A DNA stretch of 64,000 nt from Euphorbia lathyris. Taxonomy: Eukaryota; Streptophyta; Magnoliopsida; Malpighiales; Euphorbiaceae. The stretch lies in assembly GCF_963576675.1 (NCBI RefSeq), contig NC_088913.1:82707001-82771000 (forward strand). The letters are read 5' to 3'. Every line of letters begins with the position of its first letter. Within the stretch, counting starts at the first letter, position 1. The translations under genes were made by a program, and so were the position numbers. The notes under the pieces were generated by a model that worked only from the letters and a program-made list of their open reading frames with translations, was not told where the DNA came from and ran no database searches. Below are positions 1 to 11,262 of this stretch, piece by piece.

Positions 1-681
1 ATAGAAATGCTCAACCTCCTCCAACGTCTTCAACAATTTACTAAAATCCCCAATCTCTTCATCACTGAACCACACACCACCACCACCATTACTCTTCTTC
101 AAACCAATTCCCTCACTTCCATTAACATCAACCCTCTCAATCATCTCCGCCAATGTATATAACGCACTCTTCACTGAACTCCACGCAGACTCCATCTCCA
201 TCTCCCTCTCCCTCTCCCCCACACTAATTACATGCTCTTGCCCAGCAGCAACCAAACACTTAAGCAAAAACAACTCTCTGGACCCCAAATTAAGTTTATC
301 CAAAGCCCTAATTCCCCCTCCATTATTCAAATTAAAAAAACGTTTGACTCTAGGATCAGCATCCAGTACCAATAGCTTCCGGTCTAGAGATTCAACGTCC
401 GCGAGCTTCGAGCGGAGAGCTTTCAGGCGAGTGATTTCGTGGTGAAAATTGGAGTCGGGAGCAGGCGGAGCGTAGTCTAAAGGAGCGGTGGAAACGCGGA
501 TGATTCGGCAACAAGAGGAAGTAGAAGAAGATAGAGAAGAAGAGAAGGAGAGTAGAGAAGGGGGTTTAGTGAAATTGAGAGAAGTATTGAAAGAAAGGGG
601 GACATTATTAGAAGGGAAGGAAGGGTAAGTGTTGTTGGAGTGAAGAAAGGTGAGAGCTTTTGCAGAAATGGCATTGGCCAT
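1..681 (-). CDS. UGP3: 5' exon of a plastid-targeted protein, probably UGP3 (chloroplastic UTP-glucose-1-phosphate uridylyltransferase 3)
   Basis: From the ATG at 679-681 the minus strand is open for 227 codons to the window edge, with no stop and no splice site needed, so this is the start of a gene that continues to the left. The first ~65 residues are rich in Ser, Thr and Asn with few acidic residues, as in a chloroplast transit peptide. The mature region begins near STAPLDYAPPAP and continues with REITRLKALRSKL-type helices, RELFLLKCLVAAGQEHV and LAEMIERVD, ending in LKTLEEVEHFY. This matches my memory of the N-terminal region of plant UGP3, a plastid enzyme that makes UDP-glucose for sulfolipid synthesis; its nucleotidyltransferase domain would lie further left, outside the window. 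That the gene is plastid-targeted and real is fairly sure; the UGP3 name rests on recollection only. The nearest transposon remnant is less than 1 kb upstream of its start codon. Confidence 0.68.
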   Translation of the reverse strand, partial: MANAISAKALTFLHSNNTYPSFPSNNVPLSFNTSLNFTKPPSLLSFSSSLSSSTSSCCRIIRVSTAPLDYAPPAPDSNFHHEITRLKALRSKLADVESLDRKLLVLDADPRVKRFFNLNNGGGIRALDKLNLGSRELFLLKCLVAAGQEHVISVGEREREMEMESAWSSVKSALYTLAEMIERVDVNGSEGIGLKKSNGGGGVWFSDEEIGDFSKLLKTLEEVEHFY

Positions 682-800
682 AGTAAACGGAGAAGAAGGA
701 AGAAGAAAAGTGGAGAAGGGGTGTGTTTGTTTTGGAGGTTATTAGGTGGCGGGAGAAGGAAGAGAACAAAGGGAGGGAGAGGATAAGTTGAGATGCCCGG
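682..800 (-). promoter_or_regulatory. Pyrimidine-rich 5' leader of the plastid protein gene
   Basis: Read on the minus strand, the ~115 bases before the ATG are almost all C and T (purine-rich on the plus strand, with GAAGAAGGAAGAAG runs). Such tracts are typical 5' untranslated leaders of plant housekeeping genes. No clear TATA box is visible in the next 100 bases. Confidence 0.45.
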
Positions 801-1565
801 AGGATATACCGAGGACCAAACAAGAGTATTGTGTATTTATTTTTATTTTTTTATAAGAAAAAAAATCAGAAAAATCCGAGTGTTGTGGATATCAATTTGG
901 GCATTGGGATTGGTTGTAAAATGTGGATGGATTCTCCAACAACAATTTTGTTGGTTGTTACTTACAATAATAGATTGTATTTTTGGCTTAATAGAGACAC
1001 TTTTTATTTAATCGAATAATTATATTGGTACCCTAAATTCATGAGATACCCTAACTTTTTTTCTTTTTTTTTAAGTGTAGTAAAATTGTAACGTTTTCAA
1101 GAAATGTCAATTTTATCGCTACGTTACCGAAATTTTGAAAATGTTGATTTAACTGCTATTTAGCCTTTATTTGAGAGTTTAGAGGCTATGAAGCATGAAA
1201 ACCTGAACTTACATGGCATTTCACGGTTTCGATACGAAAACGACATGAAGCGAGTGCGATAAGTTTCTGGGCTGTTTCTGTAATGTTGGATACGCGATTT
1301 CTTCTCGAAAACGCATTTCCAAGAAAAAAAATGGAGTGCACTTATGTTTCAGAGACAAAAACAGAGAGTCATTGCAGAATGGCGAAAGGGCGGAGAGCAG
1401 TTGCAGAGAGACGAAAGGATGCGATATGACTCCTAATAGGAACTGGCTTTAAAAAATTTTTTATCTCTATAAATATGTTGTAATCTCCGGGACTTCTCCT
1501 TCACGAATCACAAATTAAATTTCTGTCATTGCTATGCATGAAACGAAAGTACATGATGCTTAACT
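801..1565. other. Intergenic DNA with no recognised gene
   Basis: AT-rich sequence between the plastid gene and the CACTA remnant. Short open frames here are not supported by any motif. The promoter of the plastid gene must lie in its left part. Confidence 0.5.
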
Positions 1566-2382
1566 TTGTTAATTTTCGGACCCAAGCAGCGTGAAAATGA
1601 TGTTGATGTGTATTTACAGCCTTTAATTGATGATCTAAAAGTCTTGTGGAATGATGGAATTGATCGTGTGTATGATGCGGTGAGAGGAGAATACTTTAGG
1701 TTGAAAGGGGTCTTGTTATGGACTACTAAAGATTTTCCCGCATATGGGAACTTATTAGGGAGCATTGTTAAAAGGTACAATGTATGTCATATATGTATTG
1801 ACCAGACCAAACCGATAAGATTAAAGTATTATAAAAAGACGACTTATATAAGGACTCGTAGGTGGACTGCAAGGAATCATTCCTTACAGAAAGCAAGCTT
1901 TTGCTTTTGATAACACTATAGAAAAGGATGATCCTCCTAAACCATTGACAGAGAGCAAATATATGAAAGAGTTCAATTCTTGACCAAAGCTAGTGGGAAG
2001 GGAGAGAAACATGTTCCGTACAAGGGTGACCCTGAGTGAAGACCATGCTGGAAAAAGAAGTCTGTTTTTACGAACTAGAATATTGGAAGTTTTATTCAGT
2101 AAGACATAATCTAGATGTAATGCATATTGAAAAGAATTGTTGTGAGCCTATTCTTGGCACACTATTGGACATCCCGTGTAAAACAAAGGATGACGTTGCA
2201 GCTAGAAATGATATGATTGATATGGGAATCTGCACTGACTTGTGACCCACACCTGGTGAAAAGAGAGACAAGTTGCCTATGAGTCAGATCAACTTATATA
2301 CGGAAGAACGAAAGATTGTTTGTAATTCATTTTTCAACATGAAAACTCCCTCTCGTTTTTCCTCTAATGTACGAAACCTAGT
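1566..2382 (+). pseudogene. Decayed CACTA (En/Spm) TNP2 transposase fragment
   Basis: Two open segments (1566-1910 and 2036-2245) carry the hallmarks of the plant CACTA transposase TNP2. The first has GPKQRENDVDVYLQPLIDDL, a W-N-D-G-I/V region, LLWTTKDFPAYGNL and a V-x-H-I-C zinc-binding remnant. The second has RHNLDVMHIEKN followed by PILGTLLDIPCKTKDD, the block normally found further along TNP2. The reading frame is interrupted between them (stops near 1910 and 1980), and a third conserved stretch (KTPSRFSSNVRNLV, about 2340-2380) is out of the second frame. The coding homology stops abruptly at 2382 where the family C LTR begins. No CACTA terminal repeats or subterminal repeats are visible, so this is an immobile relic. 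Confidence 0.85.
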
Positions 2383-3689
2383 TGTGAGTTCCCAATCCTT
2401 TATTATGGAAAGGTTCGTTTTGCATTACACTGTCACTTAATATTTTTAAGGACACCACTTGGCGGGTCCCTTCCGGTGCACGCGTTATTGATTTATTTTG
2501 CCTGTTTATCATGTTTTTAAGCTAATTCGATATGTTAAAGTCGCCACCCGGGATTAATGTCCGGAAACATAAAAATTAGATGACATATGGACTCACACTA
2601 TGTCATCTCTTCCGAGTTAGGTTCGTGAATTAAACATTAAGGGTCTGATTAATAAAATCGTAAACTTGTCTTCCGTTAAAATACCAAATATTTCTAAGTC
2701 GTTTTCAGTTTATACACATTCATCACACAGATTACAGGAAGCGATAAATAAATTCGGAATTATAAATTACATCTCAATTTAATATCTAAATCCTATACAT
2801 TTGATCTAGCTCTAAAAATAAATCGATTAAACCTGCAAAATAAATTTATTTCTCTCCTTATTTTTTTTCTTTTTCTTTTTGGTTCCCAATCTTTTTGTTG
2901 TGATCCTGCTCTCTATTTCTATCCCCCAGTCTTCTATAATTTCATGCCTTCTTTCCTCTCCCATCCCTCATTGTTTTTTGTACATACTCTTTAATTAATG
3001 CTTTTTCATCTTTTGTTATTTATTATTATTTTTGTTTTTTTAATAATAATAATAATAATAAGGTAAATTAAAATATTAATATATATAATAATGTAAATAA
3101 TAATATATGAATAAATATCGGGAGTCTCGTTTTTTTTTTTTGGAGTTCCGGGAGTCTAAAGTCGGTATGTTTCCTTTGTTTGGGTTTTTTCCACATTTAT
3201 GGACTACTGAGACAAGGAGTTGTTTCTAACTTTTTTCATTGGGTTCCGGACCGTGATTCCGTGCGATATGACACAGGATCCACTTGTAACATACTGAGCA
3301 AAGGCAACTATAATTTCAATCTTGAGGGTCGGAAAAGTCCGTGCTCATAGGCTGCCTTCCGATTAAGCGTTTTTTTTAAAGCCAATATGTCGACCTCTGA
3401 CCTTGGTGATAAAACATTTAATCAAAAAGAGCACGGTGAGAAGGAAGAGAGAAGCAAACCTGAGTGGTCGACTGTCCTCCCGGTGTAAACTTGATCCGCT
3501 TATGTTTGGGGTAATTTATATCCGTCTTTTCCTAACGGCTCGCATTATTCCTCAATTGATTTTTCCTAAGAAAAAATATATTTTGCCTCCTGGATTGAGA
3601 ATAATGAGGTGAAAAAAGTGCTTTCTTTGCATCCTGGATGCAAGATGCACTTGTCTCAAGGAGACGACTAACCTCGTCCAAGATGTTGT

Positions 3690-4560
3690 AATCAAACGAC
3701 CCGTGTCTAGACGGGATTCATTGTTTAATCCTGATGTTGTGTTCAACGACCCGTATCTAGATGGACATTGTTGTGTTGTAATCAAACGACCCATGTCTGG
3801 ACGAACTTCATTGTATAACTTTGATGATAATGTCAACTACATGTGTCTGGATAGACCTCGTTGTATAACTTTGATGATAATCAACTACCCATTTCTGGAC
3901 GGATCTCGTTGTATAACTTTGATGATAATGTCAACCACCCATGTCTAGATGGACCTCGTTGCATAACTTTGATGATAATGTCACTATCTATGTCTGGATG
4001 GACCTTGTTGCAAAACTTTGATGATGATGTCAACTACCCTTGTCTGAACGAACCTCGTTGCATAACTTTGATGATGATATCAACTACTCATGTCTGGACG
4101 GACCTTATTGTCTAACTTTGATGATGATGTCAACTACCCGTCTCTGGACGGACCTCTTGTATAACTTTGATGATGATGTCAACTATTTGTGTTTGGATGG
4201 ACCTTGCTGTATAACTTTGATGATGATGTCAACTACCCATGTCTAGAAGGACCTTATTGTATAACTTTGATGATAATATCAACTACCCGTGTCTGGACGG
4301 CCTCGTTGCATTACTTTGATGACGATGTCAACTACCCATGTCTCGACAAACCTCGTTATTTAACTTTGATGATGATGTCAACTATCCATGTCTAGACGAA
4401 CCTCATTGTATAACTTTGATGATGATGTCAACTATCCGTGTCTGGACAGACCTCGTTGTATAAATTTGATGATAATGTCAACTTCCCGTGTCTAGACGGA
4501 CCTTGTTGTATAACTCTGATGTTGTTATCGAACTACCCATCTCTACACGAACCTCGTTGT
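3690..4560. repeat. 50-bp tandem minisatellite, about 17 copies (first array)
   Basis: Successive units start with GTCTGGACGGACCTCGTTGT and contain TATAACTTTGATGATGATGT; for example the starts at 4391, 4441 and 4491 are exactly 50 bases apart. Units differ by point changes and by a few indels near the left end (3690-3900). Because 50 is not a multiple of three, open frames drift through all frames and are not genes. The array sits inside the family C LTR. Confidence 0.9.
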
Positions 4561-5545
4561 TGGTGTTTAAATCGAAAGAACCTCCTCTCCACGGTAAACC
4601 TGTTTTGAAAGTGATGTATGTATCCACGGATGCATGTATGAATGCATGAAATGTATGACACTTAATAAATATTTGATAGGGACGTTTTATCCCTATCTTT
4701 TAGGGTGAATTGCAGATTATTCTTGAACTAATAATAACGTTTAGTGATTAGTTTTTCGTACATTTCATCTAGCTTTAAAAATAAATCTATTAAACTTGCA
4801 AAATAAATTTATTTCTCTCCTTATTTATTTTTTTTCGTTTTGGTTCCCAATCTTTTTGTTGTGATCCTCATGCTCTCCATTTCTATCCCTCGGTCTTCTA
4901 TAATTTCCTGCCTTGGTTCCTCTCCCATCCCTCATTATTTTTTGTCCATGCTCTTTAATTAATGTTTTTTCATCTTTTGTTATTTATTATTATTTTTGTT
5001 TTTTAATAATAATAATAATTAGTAGGTAAACTAAAATATTATAATATATATAATAATGTAAATAATAATATATGAATAAATATTGGGAGTCTGAAGTTGG
5101 TATGTTTTCTTTGTTTGGTTTTTCCCACATTTCTGGACTACTAAGACAGTGAGCTGTTTCTAACTTTTTTTCATTAGGTTCCGAACCGCGATTCCGTGTG
5201 ACATGATGCGGGATCCACTTGTAACATACTGAGTAAAGGTAACTATAATTTCATCACGATGGTTGGAAAAGTTTGTGCTCATAAGTTGCCTTCCGATTAA
5301 ACGTTTTTTAAAGCCAAGATGTCGACCTTTGACCTTGGTGATAAAACACTTAATCAAAAAGAGCACGGTGAGAAGGAAGAGAGAAGCAAACCTGCGTGGT
5401 CAACTGTCCTCCCATTGTAAACTTGATCCGCCTATGTTTAGGGTAATTTACATTCGTCTTTTCCTTACGGCTCGCATTATTCCGCAATTGATTTTTCCTA
5501 AGAAAAAATATATTTTGCCTCATCGATTGAGAATAATAGGGTGAA

Positions 5546-5880
5546 AACGTCCGTGTCTGGACGGACCTCATTGTATAACTTTGATGATAATGTCAACTAC
5601 CCATGTCTATATGGACCTCATTGCACAACTTTGATGGTAATGTCAACTATCTATGCATGGACGGACCTTGTTGTATAACTTTGATGATGATGTCAACTAT
5701 CCGTGTCTGGACGGACCTCATTGTATAACTTTGATGATAATGTCAACTTCCCGTATCTAGACGGACCTCATTGTATAACTTTGATGATAATGTTAACTTC
5801 CCGTGTCTGGATGGACCTTGTTGTATAACTCTGTTGTTGTTATCGAACTACTCGTCTCTGGACAGGCCTCGTTGTTAGTG
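5546..5880. repeat. 50-bp tandem minisatellite, about 6 copies (second array)
   Basis: The same unit as at 3690-4560, at the equivalent place in the second copy of the duplicated LTR segment. It is followed by the same flank (GTGTTTAAACCGGAAGAACC) as the first array, so the two arrays are homologous and differ in copy number. Confidence 0.88.
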
Positions 5881-6079
5881 TTTAAACCGGAAGAACCTCC
5901 TCTCCACGGTAAACCTGTTTTGAAAGTGATGTATGTATGCACAGATGCTTGTATGAATGCATGAAATGTATGACACTTAATAAATATTTGATAAGGACGT
6001 TTTATCCCTATCTTTTAGGGTGAATTACGTATTATTCTTGAGCTAATGATAACGTTTAGTGATTACTTCTTCGTATATT

Positions 6080-7440
6080 TCAATAAATCAAATGAGATAT
6101 AATAAAATGTGTACTTTTAGTTAATTTGAATCATTTTGAATCTCATTTTGATATAAATAAAGTAAATAAATAAATCAAGTAATCTCAAGTTCAATGATTA
6201 TATTTTACAAGCTTAAGAAACACATGCAAGATGCAAGAGACAGATAAAAAGCACAGAAGTGACACATCACACGCCATATGAACATAAGAAAATAGCCTTC
6301 CAGAGCCCCACTCGGCGAGTGGGTGTGAAACGGACAAGAATGACGGTCAAAACGGTGACAATTCAGCATTTTTCGGTCAAACAGACTACCCACACGGCGT
6401 GTGGGAAGCATGTAACAACCCAAATTTCGTCGAATTTCACCCGAATTGGAGCAGAAGCAAGCCCACTCGCCGAGTGGGCCCAAAATTCAACATTTTAGTG
6501 TGTGAACAACCACAAATAAATGTAATTATGATTATACACTTGAGCTTGATTTATGTATAAATAGGAGTGTTTGGCACTTAAATAGACATTCAATTTCCAT
6601 GTAATAAAGTTCCTTACACCTTGAGAGCTTATTGTAATTCTCTCGTTCCCTCGACGAAGTTACGTTCCATCCTCGCTCCCCAAGCTTGAGAGTTCCACCT
6701 CCGAATCTAAAGCGACGGCCTTGAGTCCGGTTAGATAGTTCTAAGGGCTGATTCTTTTTCCCTTTTACCTTGTTAACTAGTTTATACTCTTCCTATGTGC
6801 TAGTTTCGGTTGTATTCCGTATTTACGCTTTTCATAGTAATAATATATGATTTACGGTTTTCAGTTTCACTATACTTGTTGATGTTTATTCCTTGCTTTG
6901 ATTTCATAATTGATTATTGTGTAGGTTGATTACGAACTCTGAAATCCATTAGGATTCATATAAGTGTTGCCTTACCGGCATTGACAACCCAGAAATCGTA
7001 GGAATTGATGAGCCACGGAACTTACGGGCGCTATTTTATGAACCTAAGAATTGGAGTCGCCTTAAGAAGGAACCACGATTTAAGAACCTCACGGAGTTGG
7101 TCAGTTTGCATATAGTCGTCTTTGCAAGAGTAAATTGTTACTCGTATATATTCTGAAATATTATTTATCACGTGTTGTAACTTAACGCCATCCATATCAT
7201 TCCATAAGGGATTGAAATACATGAAAATTGTCTTACCCATAGTCTAAGAGTAGTTTATAGTTGTTACCAAACCAAACCTAAAGTCTTCACCGCCTAGATA
7301 ATGTATAGACCCGAGTAGTTTAATACTTGTTAGTATAAATCCCATGGATTCGATACCTGGACTTAACCAGATTTATTACTTGATAACGACGGGGTATACT
7401 TATCCCTTAGTTGCAGACCCGCTATAGTGGGGATCGCCTC
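6080..7440 (+). mobile_element. Probable LTR (left part) of an unassigned gypsy-like element with palindromic U3
   Basis: No protein coding is visible. Three 17-bp palindromes of the form CCCAC(T/A)CG-N-CG(A/T)GTGGG lie at 6307-6323, 6389-6405 and 6462-6478, followed by a TATA box (TATAAATA, 6556-6563). Further right are GGATTCGATACC and a run ending GACCCGCTATAGTGGGG, a layout seen near the end of several plant gypsy LTRs. The sequence appears to resume at 29301-29339, ending CTCGCATCA, after the solo LTR and element A are removed. The left boundary and the family are not certain; no primer binding site is preserved beside it. Confidence 0.35.
6556..6563 (+). promoter_or_regulatory. TATA box of the palindromic LTR
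   Basis: TATAAATA followed by GG, about 80 bases downstream of the last 17-bp palindrome. This spacing fits a pol II core promoter with upstream binding sites. Confidence 0.4.
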
Positions 7441-8268
7441 TGTTGGGAATATAGGCTAAGGTATAGCAGCGGAAATATAAAAATTTTAACCTATTTCCAT
7501 TAACTCTAGGATCCGTTAATCGTTATTTCATATAAAGAGGGATAAGAAGAATTACCTTTTGATGATCAATCTACCGTTGTTAATGAAGTGCCCACAACTC
7601 TTCTCCGAGTTCCCAAGCACGAAATAAAACACGGGAAGATTAATTTAGAATCAACCGTTGAATAGCAACCAAAATAGATTGCCTCTAATTAATCAACACA
7701 AGATCAAGGATAAAAGAAATAGATGAAATCAATTGATCGGAAAGAAGCCGTAGAAAATCTCGTCCTCGAACTGGGGGGTCGAAAATTCTCTCTCTTGCAC
7801 TATGGGGATTTCAAAAATCTCTCTAGGGTTTGCACACTTGGATTTCGAAAATCCTAAGGGAGGGGGTATTTATAATCTCTTGTATCTAATCCCTAGTTAG
7901 ATAGAATTAGGTTACTGAATAGGAATTCAATCCGGAATAGAATTCCTAATTATTATCTCATTATATATCTAATATATTAAGGATAATAATAATAACCTTA
8001 TTGGATAATAATAATAGGAGTATTATAATCTAATTAAAACTCCTAACTTATTTATCTCTTAATTAATTTAATTCATAATCCTAATCTAATTAGAATTAAT
8101 AAAATCAAATTAATTATTCATGTATTTTACTACATGAATTTCGACCCCCCCTTGGTCTATGGGCCTTATTGGGCTCAATTGGGCTTCCATCAATTAATTA
8201 ACATCTATCTCTCTTTTAGGTTCCAAGTCTTATGTGTGACCCATTAGGTTCCTATTACTACTGGCCGT
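7441..8268 (-). mobile_element. Ty1/copia-type solo LTR, left (3') part
   Basis: Together with 28269-29300 this forms a ~1.86-kb LTR bounded by TGTTGGG and CCCAACA. It was split when element A inserted with target duplication GCCGT. Flanks are GCCTC (7436-7440) and GCTTC (29301-29305), a five-base target duplication with one change. In the minus-strand direction it starts TGTTGGGGTTTAGTGTCC and ends in CTATATTCCCAACA. No copia internal coding is attached, so it is a recombined solo LTR. Confidence 0.72.
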
Positions 8269-8836
8269 TGTTAGACGAGGTGCCGCGGCCTAATCTCCCG
8301 GGCGGACCGGGGGGTGGACAACCTCATGGCGACGTAAGCGGTGATTGGTGCCAAAAGCAACCAATCGTGGAATCAAGCTGCTCGGCAGGACCGGAGCTCG
8401 GAGATATGGAAGAGTCGCCACCCACGAATGGGAAAATGAACACCAATCCCTTGCGAGAGACCGGTGTGGGTTCGGAAAACTTAGGTACGAGACGAGAAGG
8501 CTAGCTCCTTTCCGGAGAAAGGCTACTAGACACCCCGACATCGCCCGGTTATGAACCACCGGCCTCCTACTCAGCATGTTAGGCGATAACGGACTAATCG
8601 TATACTTCTTTAAGTTTAAAATTCATTTGAAACCCTTTTCTTTCTCTTTTTAGAAACCGTTTTGAGCATATATTATTGAAAAGCCACATCAGTAAAGAAT
8701 CACCCATTTATGTTTATACATACACAGAAAGGGGGAAGAAAGAAGTGATTTATTTACACCCGTATTAAATGTGATGTTGTGTGTTCATTCTACATTAACT
8801 TATTTCCCCCAAAACGAGTTCATTTACATGGTTCGC

Positions 8837-9096
8837 ACCTTAATCGCCGTTGGAACGATTTAGGTGCGTTTTAAAACCCCGTTTGGTGAAATTTACCCGA
8901 ATCGCCGTTGGAACGACTCGAGTATTTGAAAAACGTTTGAGATAAAAACCTTTTAATGAGAAAACATGGTTTAAACATACAAGTCAATTTTATTTTATAC
9001 AAATTCTTTGAGAAAATGATTCAAAACTCTATTATTCACAAAGAAAACGATTTTAATTACAATGATCATTTAATCCGCCTTTGGAACGGATTAAGG
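8837..9096 (-). repeat. Three stem-loops with a nearly constant TTCCAACGG loop in the A 3' LTR
   Basis: Read on the minus strand there are three inverted repeats at 9069-9096, 8897-8923 and 8837-8866. Each has a 9-base loop (TTCCAACGG, or TTCCAAAGG in the first) flanked by arms of about 10 bases that differ from hairpin to hairpin but stay complementary, such as CCTTAATCCG with CGGATTAAA and ACCTAAATCG with CGATTAAGGT. The same three recur in the other LTR of A and in both LTRs of B. Confidence 0.7.
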
Positions 9097-10616
9097 TTTT
9101 AAAACGTGGTGTTTTGAGAAACGATTTGAAATATTAACAAGAATGACTCTATTTATTTACATTAGAAATCTAAAAACTCATTAGTTTAAATAATTCAATT
9201 GAAAACTCTCTTTTTGCGATTTATTTTCTCCACTTATTTAATGGACTCTTTACTAATTAAAATTACCATAATAAACCCATTTAAACCACCATCCATACTC
9301 AAACAAAGTCCACTTGAAACATGGACCCATGATTAAGCCCAAAAGAACAAAGAAAGCAATTCTAACATATATATATATATATTTAAATCAAAAATAGAAT
9401 ATGAAAATAAAAGTTAATACAAAAGGAACTATATGTATATAAAAATAATAGGTACAATATATCTATACTTTGAAAATGTGAAAATAGTAAGTAAATCCTA
9501 TAACTAAGAAAATAACATTTACCCAAAAATAATTTCATTCAATAATCAAGATAACCCAAATATCCCAAAACTATATGTATATATACATAACTAGTATAGT
9601 TTTAAATATCAAAAATGACACATACTAATATTTATCCATTATTTCTCAAAATATCAAGTAACTAATATTCAAAACATAGCCTAAATCAATAAAAAGGAAA
9701 TACATATATATATATATATACTTATACTCATATTGTAAAATAGAATAAAAATGATATACAAATATTCTAACATAAATATATATGCTAAAGTTCTAAAATA
9801 ATTTAAAAAACATATATTACATAATTATACATATATATACTAAGGATCAAAAGCTTAAAAGTTAAGAAAAAGGGACTGAATTGGCATTTTTTACATTTTG
9901 GCAGATTTATCGACGGAAAATCCGTCGGTAAACAGCATTTAGTGACAGAATAGGTAAATTACAGCAGCACTCCTAAATGTTTCCAGATTTATTCAAAAGC
10001 TTTAAATTAAATCTAATTCAATCGTTTTGGATTTCCGAACTACAAAAATGGATCATAGTCGAAAACGGAAGTTCCTAAAACGATGTTTTTATTTTAAAAC
10101 GTTATTCGGGAAATTTCTTTTAAATTAAAAACTTATAATTACAACGTTTTCGACACCCGAACTACCTTTTTATTGGATCACGGTTCGTATTGGGATATCA
10201 AAACGAGGTTTTTTATTTTAAAACAAAACCGGATTTTATTCAACACGAAGTGAAAATTAAATAAATACGCTAATTAAATAAAGTGTGACAAAATAAATAA
10301 GTAACTAAATGAATAAAAACAATAGCATAAAAATATAAATAGAAGAAGAAAATAACTTAAATAAAATAAAGAGTCTAGTCCTCGGATAATACCTTGAATT
10401 CGGTATCTGACAGTCGAAGCCGATTGATTCCACGAACCGCGAGCTTCCGTTTTTTTATGAAAAATTTAGTAAAAATTGAACTTAGGAAATTTGGAGATTT
10501 TCAATTTTTAGGAAAAAAAATGTTTTCTCCTAAAAAAATCAACTTCTTCTCTCTAGAAAAAATATTCTAGTGTGAGAAGCTCTCCATTCCTCCTCCATTT
10601 TCCTTTTTTTTTGCAT

Positions 10617-10651
10617 GGGGATCCGTGCCTTTTATAGGCAAACGGGTCCCC
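10617..10651 (-). promoter_or_regulatory. LTR promoter: TATA box in the loop of an inverted repeat (A 3' LTR)
   Basis: The minus-strand TATAAAA (10630-10636) lies between arms 10617-10629 and 10637-10651 that form an imperfect inverted repeat (GGGGATCCGTGCC on one side). In element B the same arms are perfect. About 25 bases downstream is the T/C-rich start of the transcribed leader. Confidence 0.6.
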
Positions 10652-10655
10652 GGAC

Positions 10656-10870
10656 CAATGGGCGACGCCCAAAAGAAATTGGGCGTCGCCCATTGGGGTT
10701 GGGCGGCCGCCCAACAATCGTTGGGCGATCGCCCAACGGCGTTGGGCGAGCGCCCAACGCTAGGTTGGGCGCCCGCGCCCAACCTCCGTCGGGCGTTCGT
10801 CCGACGTGGTTGGGCGCCCGCCCGACGGCCCTCGGGGCGTGCCCCGAGCCATCGGGCGTGCGCACCCTGC
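10656..10870. repeat. GC-rich palindrome array in U3 of the A 3' LTR
   Basis: At least eight 16-20-bp palindromes built as GTTGGGCG-NN-CGCCCAAC follow one another with short spacers; the two central bases vary (GA, GT, GC, AT). The array lies directly upstream of the LTR TATA box in the element's own direction. Confidence 0.8.
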
Positions 10871-11245
10871 GGCCGTCGAGCTCGCGTCCCGCGCCGCCGG
10901 ACGCTCACACGTCGCGGCCGCCGAACGCGCGCTTCGCGCTACCGGGCACGTGCGCTCAGCGGCCCACGAGGGCACGCCCCGTGCCACCGGATCCGGGCAT
11001 TGCTCGGACGTCGAGAGCGTGCCACTTGCGGTGCGTCCGACGGATGCCGAGCGCACGTCCCGCGCCGCCGAGCGGGCGTTCGACCATTGTCGTCCGCGTG
11101 CCGGATGCCGCTAAGCACCCGCGCCGTGCCGCTAATTTTCCTTCGCTTATTATTCTTTATATATTTTTCAAAACTTCCAGAATCAATCGCTTCAACCGTC
11201 TTGTTTTCAGGTTTTCGTCACAGGTCCTCCGACTCGGTGTCTACA

Positions 11246-11262
11246 GTTGCCCCTACTTTTCT
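11246..11262 (-). other. Polypurine tract of element A
   Basis: The minus strand reads AGAAAAGTAGGGGCAAC immediately before the TGTAGACACC start of the 3' LTR. The same 17 bases precede the 3' LTR of element B. Confidence 0.85.

Larger units (their letters stand above)
2383..6078 (-). mobile_element. LTR of gypsy family C with a large internal tandem duplication (probable 3' LTR)
   Basis: Starts TGTGAGTTCCCAATCC at the end of the CACTA coding remnant. The first ~900 bases match 53563-54476, where the same start sits beside a primer binding site, so this is LTR DNA. A segment from about 2790 to 4757 is repeated from about 4765 to 6078, including the T-rich block, a TAATAATAATAA run, the TTTTTCATTGGGTTCCGGACC region, a 50-bp minisatellite, and a distal block with GGGACGTTTTATCCC. 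The second copy is shorter (about 1.3 against 2.0 kb) mainly because its minisatellite is shorter. Reading the element on the minus strand, this would be the outer, 3' LTR; linking it to the gag at 31965-33417 is inference from nesting order. Confidence 0.5.
8269..11245 (-). repeat. Element A 3' LTR (2977 bp)
   Basis: Plus-strand ends are TGTTAGACGAGG and GGTGTCTACA, the same as in 25302-28263. On the minus strand it holds, in order, a GC- and CpG-rich U3 (about 11130 to 10656) with TTGGGCG palindromes, a TATA box at 10630-10636, and a long AT-rich R/U5 with three stem-loops (9069-9096, 8897-8923, 8837-8866). Confidence 0.95.

Noticed and set aside
831..1019. Small plus-strand frames beside the plastid gene
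   Set aside because: AT-rich, short, no motif; they lie in its probable promoter.
3703..4395. Open frames with repeated ITLMMMSTT-like residues
   Set aside because: They are translations of the 50-bp minisatellite; the period is not a multiple of three and the frame drifts.
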